The translations under genes and the position numbers were made by a program. The notes under the pieces are model-generated. The model did no database searches and was not told the origin of the DNA. It saw nothing but the letters and a program-made list of their open reading frames with translations. From NCBI GenBank assembly GCA_002474415.1, contig DLQV01000115.1, forward strand, positions 14,083 to 23,367: a DNA stretch of 9,285 nucleotides. Direction: 5' to 3'. How positions within the stretch are numbered: the stretch's first letter is position 1; the number at the start of each line of letters is the position of its first letter. This DNA comes from Lachnospiraceae bacterium UBA7598 (GTDB lineage Bacteria > Bacillota > Clostridia > Lachnospirales > Lachnospiraceae). Below are positions 1 through 5,848 of this stretch, one piece after another.

Positions 1-324
1 CTGCACCAGTAACCGCTGCTGTGCCATATGTCTCACCGGAAGGAAACGAAGTCCGATGCGTCTGACATGCGAAACAACGGATGGTTTCCCTTCCGAGAGA
101 ACTGCCTGGGAAAAATGAAGCTCTCCTGCATCTTTCAGGTAATCCTCCACCTGCAGATTATGCATACTGCTGCTGAGCACATTTGTATTCTGCTGCGTTC
201 CACGGATATCTGCCACCTTCATCTCCACTGGCATACGAAACACAAATGCAGCAATGACTACCGCGGAACAGATCAGCACGATATGATGTTTCTTTTTTGT
301 CCGTTTTCTGAAATGCTTATGCAT
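1..324 (-). CDS. Partial unrecognised membrane-anchored protein (N-terminal 108 residues)
   Basis: Reading the minus strand from an ATG at 324, the frame stays open for 108 codons to the window edge, so the C-terminal part is missing. The N-terminus is very basic (MHKHFRKRTKKKHH), followed by one hydrophobic segment at about residues 15-30, then a polar region. This is the layout of a single-pass inner-membrane protein with its bulk outside the cell, or of an uncleaved signal anchor. No domain is recognisable in the visible part. An in-frame TGA lies at 333-331, so only the ATG at 324 or a TTG at 330 could start it nearby; ATG is preferred. The start overlaps the end of fprA by 8 bases (ATGCATAA) and no good ribosome binding site precedes it, which suggests translation coupled to fprA. 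The basic anchor followed by an open polar frame argues for a real gene; function unknown. Confidence 0.7.
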   Translation of the reverse strand, partial: MHKHFRKRTKKKHHIVLICSAVVIAAFVFRMPVEMKVADIRGTQQNTNVLSSSMHNLQVEDYLKDAGELHFSQAVLSEGKPSVVSHVRRIGLRFLPVRHMAQQRLLVQ

Positions 325-1492
325 TTGCAATCACATCTGCCAGAGCTTCCATAGCCGGCAGGTCCGCATCTTTCATGGTAGAACGGATTGTTACCATCGG
401 ATCTACAATGGTAATGTTTTTCATTGTTTCCAGAATTCCTTTCATTGTCCTTCCGGCCGTTGGTCCCCACGAACCGTTTTCAATAATACCTACGGTACGG
501 TTCTGGAATGCCTTGGACTGTAAATGATGCAGAAAGTCCTGCATACACGGAAATACTCCGCCATCGTAACTTGCTGCGGCAAGAACCATACGATCATAGC
601 GGAAAGCATCTTCCACTGCTTCTGCCATATCATCACGGGAGAGATCCATAACAGAAACTTTTTCTACTCCTTTTGCACGTAGCATCTCAGCAAATTTCTG
701 TGCTGCTTTGGCTGTATTTCCATGGATGGAAGCATATGCTACAAGGACACCCTTGTCCTCTGGCTTGTAACTGCTCCATGTATCATATAAACCAATGTAA
801 TAGCCAAGATTTTCTTTTAATACTGGTCCATGCAATGGACAGATCGTCTGAATATCGAGTCCTGCCGCTTTCTTTAACAGTGCCTGTACTGGTGCTCCGT
901 ATTTTCCTACAATATTAAAGTAGTATCTTCTTGCTTCACAGGACCATCCTTCCGGATCTTCATAATCGAGCGCACCAAACTTTCCGAATCCATCTGCAGA
1001 GAATAAAATCTTCTCACTGCTCTCATAGGTTACCATAACCTCCGGCCAGTGTACCATCGGAGCCATATAGAAATTCAGCGTATGGGTACCAAGAGATAAA
1101 GAATCTCCTTCTGCCACGGTAATTTTATGATCATCATCTACTGGAAGTTCATCAAAAAACTGTGGAAGCATGTTAAATGTCTTGGCATTTCCCACCAGCG
1201 TTACTTCCGGGAAAAGCTCTACCAGCCGTCCGATACTTCCTGCATGATCCGGTTCCAGATGGGAAACAACCAGATAATCTACTTTCCGTCCGTCCAATGC
1301 TTCTAACAGATTTTTCTCCCACTGCTCCATGCCTCTGGCATCCACAGTATCCATTAAAGCTACTTTTTCGTCTAAAATCAGATAAGAATTGTAGGATACT
1401 CCATGTGGAACCACATACTGGCTCTCGAACAAGTCAATTGTCTTATCATCTACTCCTATATACTTTACTGCCTCAGAAATTGTTACTCTCAT
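317..1492 (-). CDS. fprA: Flavodiiron protein (FprA family, A-type flavoprotein)
   Basis: 391 residues, the usual length for a two-domain flavodiiron protein: cytoplasmic enzymes that reduce O2 to water and/or NO to N2O using a di-iron site and FMN. The N-terminal metallo-beta-lactamase-like domain (about 1-245) carries the full ligand set: HLEPDH (H78, E80, D82, H83), H148 in MVHWPE, D167 in SADGFG, and H221 in CPLHGP. The flavodoxin domain (about 247-391) has the FMN phosphate loop SIHGNT at 255-260 and a second flavin loop near 306-315. There is no fused rubredoxin or flavin reductase domain, so electrons must come from separate partners. A purine-rich site (GAGGGAG) lies about 6 bases before the ATG. 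It starts 33 bases after the DUF624 gene, and its stop overlaps the next start by 8 bases, so it is probably co-transcribed with both. Likely role: oxygen or NO protection in an anaerobe. Which substrate is preferred cannot be read from sequence. Confidence 0.95.
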   Translation of the reverse strand: MRVTISEAVKYIGVDDKTIDLFESQYVVPHGVSYNSYLILDEKVALMDTVDARGMEQWEKNLLEALDGRKVDYLVVSHLEPDHAGSIGRLVELFPEVTLVGNAKTFNMLPQFFDELPVDDDHKITVAEGDSLSLGTHTLNFYMAPMVHWPEVMVTYESSEKILFSADGFGKFGALDYEDPEGWSCEARRYYFNIVGKYGAPVQALLKKAAGLDIQTICPLHGPVLKENLGYYIGLYDTWSSYKPEDKGVLVAYASIHGNTAKAAQKFAEMLRAKGVEKVSVMDLSRDDMAEAVEDAFRYDRMVLAAASYDGGVFPCMQDFLHHLQSKAFQNRTVGIIENGSWGPTAGRTMKGILETMKNITIVDPMVTIRSTMKDADLPAMEALADVIANA

Positions 1493-1525
1493 TTGTTTCT
1501 CCCTCTCTCTTTTTTTATTTATGTA

Positions 1526-2170
1526 CTATGATGCATACATATCGTTTTCTTTTTCGCGTTGTAAATCCTCCGGACTCATATAGCGGCGGAACAGACGCTC
1601 TAAAATAAAATCAAATACAACGGTCGCAATCGCCGGAACCACTATAAGCAGTACCGGAATAATATAAATGGACAAAGCCGATACTATTAAGATCACCAAA
1701 AGTAACAGTGACCACGGCAAATGTCGTACCATCAGTAAAAATCCGTTTTTCAACGTCTGCTTTACCGTGTTTTCGAATCTTGCAATGTATGGGAACAAAA
1801 AAGCGCCCCACATAATAGCCACTGCAATCATAATCAAAAAGAAATAGAAAAATGCTCCCGTCATACTGCCGGTTTTTAATACCTGATAGGTAACATAAGC
1901 ATCACACACCAGAACTGCCATGACAATCAGCCACACAAGATATGGCAGTGTCGCAGCTTTGAAATTGTCCTTAAATGCTCCGAAAAAAGTTCTGGTCGTA
2001 TACCCACGGTTTCCGCGAATAGACTTATGCACCGTGTAATACAAAGCCGTTGTAGATGCTCCAATCGTAAAGATCGGAATACAGCAGATTACCCATAAAA
2101 TACTGACCCAGACACAGTCTACAAGTTTTCCCAGCATCTGAAATACGATATTGTCCCAATTAAATTTCAC
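1526..2170 (-). CDS. DUF624 / YesL-type integral membrane protein
   Basis: 214 residues, typical for the DUF624 (YesL) family of Firmicutes. Hydrophobic segments lie at about 15-37, 75-97, 104-128 and 153-187, giving four or five membrane spans. Family-like sequence is seen in IGASTTALYYTVHK (36-49) and in the conserved loop FFGAFKDNFKAAT (62-74). The tail (from about residue 190) is charged and probably cytoplasmic. The start codon is GTG at 2170, supported by a strong GGAGG at 2178-2182 with a 7-base spacer. The gene begins 2 bases after the aroK stop, so translation is probably coupled. The biochemical role of the family is not established; many members sit beside carbohydrate-uptake genes, which is not the case here. 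A small membrane protein accompanying transport or envelope functions is the most that can be said. Confidence 0.85.
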   Translation of the reverse strand: MKFNWDNIVFQMLGKLVDCVWVSILWVICCIPIFTIGASTTALYYTVHKSIRGNRGYTTRTFFGAFKDNFKAATLPYLVWLIVMAVLVCDAYVTYQVLKTGSMTGAFFYFFLIMIAVAIMWGAFLFPYIARFENTVKQTLKNGFLLMVRHLPWSLLLLVILIVSALSIYIIPVLLIVVPAIATVVFDFILERLFRRYMSPEDLQREKENDMYAS

Positions 2171-2172
2171 GC

Positions 2173-2691
2173 TTATTCCTCCAATCGCCTGATAATTTCT
2201 TCTGCGATTTCTTCCTTTGTTTTTCCATCCGTTGCTACCAGAATATCCGCAGCGGCCTCATACTTTGGCCGACGTTTTTCCATCAGATCGGAAATATATT
2301 CCACATTCATGTGTCCATTCAGCAGCGGACGGTCCGTGCTGTTTTTTACGCGTTCATAAATCGTCTGAGGGGCTGCCGTAAGGAATACAATTTTACCTCC
2401 ATCCCGCATGCAGTCTACATTCTCCTGTCGCATTGCCACACCGCCACCACAGGATACGATTGTCGGCTCCTGTTGGTTTAATGACCGGATCAGCTTTGTC
2501 TCCTGCTCCCGGAAATAGGATTCCCCATGTGTCTCAAAAATTTTACTGATTGGCATTCCCTGCTCTTTCACAATGCGCTCATCCATTTCCACAACAGAAT
2601 ATCCCAGGCTTTGTTTTAAAGCACGTGCAACCGTACTTTTACCGGCTCCCATAAACCCGATCAGGAAAATATTTTTCTTTTCTTTATTCAT
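2173..2691 (-). CDS. aroK: Shikimate kinase
   Basis: 172 residues, the standard size of a monofunctional shikimate kinase. It phosphorylates shikimate at the 3-hydroxyl with ATP, the fifth step of the shikimate route to chorismate and aromatic amino acids. Visible motifs are the Walker A loop GFMGAGKST at 12-20, the substrate-contacting Asp37 in VEMDE, Arg61 in YFREQE, the glycine triplet CGGG at 81-84, the lid arginine in DRPLL (Arg121), and an adenine-side RPKYE stretch (141-145). The ATG overlaps the end of aroE by 8 bases; AGGAG at 2702-2706, inside aroE, gives a 10-base spacing. This tight coupling to shikimate dehydrogenase, the preceding pathway step, supports the assignment. Its stop is 2 bases before the GTG of the DUF624 gene. 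Nothing is missing or unusual in the sequence. Confidence 0.96.
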   Translation of the reverse strand: MNKEKKNIFLIGFMGAGKSTVARALKQSLGYSVVEMDERIVKEQGMPISKIFETHGESYFREQETKLIRSLNQQEPTIVSCGGGVAMRQENVDCMRDGGKIVFLTAAPQTIYERVKNSTDRPLLNGHMNVEYISDLMEKRRPKYEAAADILVATDGKTKEEIAEEIIRRLEE

Positions 2692-3556
2692 GAAAAAATT
2701 TCTCCTTTACTTCTTCTACGGGCATATCCATACCTGTATATAACCGGAATGCGGCAACTCCCTGCCACAGAAGCATTCCCTTTCCTCCAATACAGGTACA
2801 TCCTGCTTCTTTTGCTTCTCTCAGCAATTTTGTCTCTGCCGGATTATAAACCGCATCACATACAACCAATCCCGGACGGAATGCAGATAAATCTTTTACC
2901 ACACTCTGGTCATCCATCGGTTTCATACCAACGATCGTCGCATTTGCAAAAATGTCACTGGATGCAATCTCCTCTGTCATCTTTGCCGTATCCGCAATGT
3001 CATATACATTGACAACGATTCCCGGCACCGCCTTACGGATCTTCTCTGCCGTCTGAAGGGTACGCTCAAAAAATGCATCCTTGATATTAAAAATTGTGAT
3101 CTCTCTGGCTCCATCTAATGCACACTGTACCTGGATGGCTGTCGCAGCACCGCCACCGCCTGCGACAGTGATCTTTTTCCCTTTGATATCTATCCCGTGG
3201 TCTTTGAGATTGTGAACAAATCCCTCTCCATCTGTAATATATCCGGTTAATTTTCCGTCGTCATTGACGATTGTGTTTACCGCACCGATAATCTGTGCTG
3301 CCGGAGACAGCTCATCCACATATTTTGCCGCCTCGGTCTTATCCGGCATCGTTACATTGATTCCGCGCATATGAAACAGTTTCACCGCATCAAGTGCTTC
3401 TTTTACCTGATCTTCTTTTACATCAAATGCAACATATGCATAATCCAGTCCCAGCTTTGCAAAGCTGTAATTGTACATTGCCGGAGAACCGGAATGTCCT
3501 ACCGGCGATCCGATCAGTGCGAGTAACCCTGTATGTCCTGAAATTCTTTCTTCCAT
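2684..3556 (-). CDS. aroE: Shikimate dehydrogenase, YdiB-like (quinate/shikimate dehydrogenase subtype)
   Basis: 290 residues. It interconverts 3-dehydroshikimate and shikimate, directly before the kinase encoded next. The substrate domain has GSPVGHSGSP (16-25, Ser22 and Ser24), the catalytic Lys73 in NVTMPDK, Asn94 in GAVNT and Asp109 in TDGEG. The nucleotide loop is GGGGAATA (133-140), and Gln265 lies in LLWQG. From memory, the sequence runs closely parallel to E. coli YdiB (288 residues): MRG..V.MP.K, VDEL.PAA, GA.NTIVNDDG, VGMKP and GMLLWQG all line up. That makes it closer to YdiB than to classical AroE. The stretch after the second Rossmann strand reads FNIKD (156-160), lacking the Arg of the NADP-binding NRT motif of AroE, so NAD use is plausible (inference). 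AGGAG at 3563-3567 with a 6-base spacer fixes the start. Paired with aroK, a biosynthetic role is more likely than quinate breakdown. The symbol aroE is used for function; ydiB would describe the subfamily. Confidence 0.93.
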   Translation of the reverse strand: MEERISGHTGLLALIGSPVGHSGSPAMYNYSFAKLGLDYAYVAFDVKEDQVKEALDAVKLFHMRGINVTMPDKTEAAKYVDELSPAAQIIGAVNTIVNDDGKLTGYITDGEGFVHNLKDHGIDIKGKKITVAGGGGAATAIQVQCALDGAREITIFNIKDAFFERTLQTAEKIRKAVPGIVVNVYDIADTAKMTEEIASSDIFANATIVGMKPMDDQSVVKDLSAFRPGLVVCDAVYNPAETKLLREAKEAGCTCIGGKGMLLWQGVAAFRLYTGMDMPVEEVKEKFFHE

Positions 3557-3616
3557 TTTTTTCTCCTGTCCTTGTATGTTGGTTATATGATACCATAACT
3601 TTTAAATTAAGTACAA
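3557..3616 (-). promoter_or_regulatory. Possible internal promoter before aroE
   Basis: The 45-base gap between the DHH-HAD gene and aroE is the longest within the run of downstream genes. On the minus strand it holds TATCAT (3592-3587), five of six matches to a sigma-A -10 box, with a weak TTGTAC (3616-3611) 18 bases upstream at the end of the preceding gene. An AT-rich spacer lies between them. A transcript from here would start about 20-25 bases before the aroE ATG and still include its ribosome binding site. The -35 match is poor, so this is only a candidate for separate expression of the aroE-aroK segment. Confidence 0.3.
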
Positions 3617-5824
3617 CAATTCCAGTGGTCTTTGAATAAGTACCTGTGCTCTGTTTTTACGAAGGAACTCCGCATCCCGGAATCCCCACATAACCGAAAC
3701 ACACGGAAGTCCCGTGTTTTCCGCGGTCTGGATATCCACCTCGGAATCTCCTACATAAATGGCCTTCTTCGTGTCCGTTTTTAAAATTTTCATGGCTTTT
3801 TGTACCATATCGGGTGCCGGTTTTTTTGCCACACCTTCCATCTCACCGATTGCCGTAGTCATATACCCCCGGAAAAAACGTTCATCCAATTCTTTTACTG
3901 CAGAGTCCAGCTTATTGGATACAATTGCTGTCTTCACTCCGCGCGCCTTTAATTCAGTCAAAAGATGCATGATATCCGGATATGGCTTTGTATGATCCAG
4001 ACAATGCTCCCCGTAATATTTTTTAAATTCCGCAAATGTCTCTTCAAACTTCGGGTTTTTCTCCCCATCCGGCACGGCACGCACCATCAGCATGCGCACC
4101 CCGTTTCCTACATATCTGCGCACCTGATCCAGCGTACAAGTCGGCATATTCTGTGACTCCAATGCCGCGTTGGTAGCGTTTTTTAAATCTTCCAACGAAT
4201 ATAACAAGGTTCCGTCCAGATCAAAGATCACACTTTTTTGCTCTTCCTGCTCACCGGAATCCCGATAGATTTCTTCAAACAGATCTTTACGCATAATCCG
4301 GATATTGTTGATCGTATCACTGCTGTCAACCATGTAATCTCCAACCCGGCCAAGTGTATACTGTTCGTTTTCATCTTTATCCCGGAACAATTTTACCTTG
4401 CGCTCCAGCCTGCGTGCACGAACAATTGTAGTTCCCTTTGGCACACAGACCTTTGCACATTTCATCGGTTCTACGATGATTCCTTTCTCTACATCTTTGA
4501 TGGTAGGTTCATACTCTGCATTTCTCAGATCAAACTTCCAATCCGTGTAAATCCGGAATTCTTCCATAAAAGCCTCTTCCTTGCGAAAGAAACATTCCCC
4601 TTTCGGTCCAATGATAAAAACAATTCCTGCTTCCACCGTAGCTTTCATATCTCCCTGCAGAGTCCGCACAGTCACCTGCGTTCCCTCCGCAAAGAGATCC
4701 GTTGCCCGGACATATCCCCACGGGACGGAGCGTCTGCAGTACGTCTTTGCATCCTCTGCCTCTATTCTGCAATCCTGTGCATACACAATATCGGTATTTC
4801 CCATATAGTCCCGCATACGCTGCTCGATAACAGATTTAATACCCGAAGCTGCCGGCTGTTCATGTCTTCCCTGTGCATCATACTCCATGCGCGGTGCAAA
4901 ATGATGTTCTTTGCAAAACTTTAAATATTCCTGTGTCATCAATTCCATCGGAATCAGACCACCCGCTTTTTCCAAATGTCCTCCGCCGGAACCAATTCCT
5001 TTGCACAACTCTGCCGCAAGTTCACTCGCCTTGACTTCTTTCACGCAGCTTCTCACTGAAAACTTCACACCTTCTGGTTGCAGATTAAATGCCACACAGA
5101 TATCAATCGCATCCACTTCCAGCACCAGATCGGAAATCAGTCCGAGAATATTCGGATCACACTGCCCCACTTTTACAATCGCGGCACGAAATTCTTCTAC
5201 ATAATCCGTATGAAGAAGTGCTGCTCCAGCAACTTCCAGTTCTTCCAGCGAAAGATTGGCATTGCGGAGTTTCCTCATGATTGCCGGGTCAAAGTTTGCC
5301 TCGTCACGCAGATCCCGGTCTAGCGGATGTACAATTTCCGTGAAACTTCCGGTATCCGTATATAATCCATAATACAGTGCTGTTGACAACTCACGATTAC
5401 CTCGTACATCAAATCCTTCTGTTTTGAGCATGTTCCAGACCAGTGTCGAGCACGCACCCAGATTAGAACGCACCTCGGAAAGCTCTGGTAATTCTGTGCA
5501 GATCCGGTGATGGTCAATCACAGCAATATGTTCTGCTTCAAACACTGCAGAATTTCCGGAATGGTACTGGCAGTCCACCATCACCAATAACTCTGGTTTG
5601 TGCAGATAATCCACATGCTCGATTGGTATTTTCAGATCCCGGATCAGCATCACCAGATTCGTTTTCCGAATCACATTCTGCCCTCCGTAAATCAGACGTG
5701 GTTCTTTCCCTTTGGATTTTAAATACAGATAGACCCCAAATCCACATGCAATGGTATCTGCATCCGGATTGTCATGGCACTGTATTACAATATTGTCATA
5801 CGCTAATAACTCACTCAGTTTCAT
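3602..5824 (-). CDS. Fusion protein: DHH/DHHA1 phosphoesterase - duplicated middle domain - HAD phosphatase
   Basis: 740 residues in one uninterrupted frame with three parts. Residues 1-310 are a DHH-family phosphoesterase of the NrnA/RecJ-like type: HDNPDAD (17-23), Asp84 in VMVDC, the signature DHH (104-106), Asp157 in TDTGSF, and the DHHA1 glycine-rich motif GSGGGH (278-283). Such enzymes use two metal ions, commonly Mn, to cleave short RNAs, pAp or cyclic dinucleotides. Residues about 345-520 are an unassigned region that looks like two copies of one small domain. Residues 528-740 are a HAD hydrolase of the phosphoglycolate-phosphatase (Gph) class: DLDGT (Asp535 nucleophile, Asp537), Ser636 in VSNK, Lys667/668 in AKKPAP, GDSEVD (Asp693, Asp697) and a helical cap between. 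Both catalytic sites look complete. AAGGGGA sits 6-7 bases before the ATG, which is 24 bases after the LtaS-like gene. Substrates cannot be named; two linked phosphate-releasing steps on nucleotide or sugar-phosphate waste are an inference. Confidence 0.9.
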   Translation of the reverse strand: MKLSELLAYDNIVIQCHDNPDADTIACGFGVYLYLKSKGKEPRLIYGGQNVIRKTNLVMLIRDLKIPIEHVDYLHKPELLVMVDCQYHSGNSAVFEAEHIAVIDHHRICTELPELSEVRSNLGACSTLVWNMLKTEGFDVRGNRELSTALYYGLYTDTGSFTEIVHPLDRDLRDEANFDPAIMRKLRNANLSLEELEVAGAALLHTDYVEEFRAAIVKVGQCDPNILGLISDLVLEVDAIDICVAFNLQPEGVKFSVRSCVKEVKASELAAELCKGIGSGGGHLEKAGGLIPMELMTQEYLKFCKEHHFAPRMEYDAQGRHEQPAASGIKSVIEQRMRDYMGNTDIVYAQDCRIEAEDAKTYCRRSVPWGYVRATDLFAEGTQVTVRTLQGDMKATVEAGIVFIIGPKGECFFRKEEAFMEEFRIYTDWKFDLRNAEYEPTIKDVEKGIIVEPMKCAKVCVPKGTTIVRARRLERKVKLFRDKDENEQYTLGRVGDYMVDSSDTINNIRIMRKDLFEEIYRDSGEQEEQKSVIFDLDGTLLYSLEDLKNATNAALESQNMPTCTLDQVRRYVGNGVRMLMVRAVPDGEKNPKFEETFAEFKKYYGEHCLDHTKPYPDIMHLLTELKARGVKTAIVSNKLDSAVKELDERFFRGYMTTAIGEMEGVAKKPAPDMVQKAMKILKTDTKKAIYVGDSEVDIQTAENTGLPCVSVMWGFRDAEFLRKNRAQVLIQRPLELLYLI

Positions 5825-5848
5825 CTTAATTCCCCTTGCCTGATTGTT

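Noticed and set aside
28..354. A 108-codon plus-strand frame at the left end.
   Set aside because: It is opposite the partial membrane protein and the end of fprA. Its Cys/His-rich composition resembles an antisense shadow, whereas the minus strand gives a sensible basic N-terminus and membrane span.
4238..4924. A 228-codon open frame on the plus strand.
   Set aside because: It lies wholly antisense to the DHH-HAD gene, whose protein has clear catalytic motifs on both sides of it. The plus-strand translation is rich in Cys, His, Ile and Phe with no domain pattern, as expected of a shadow frame.
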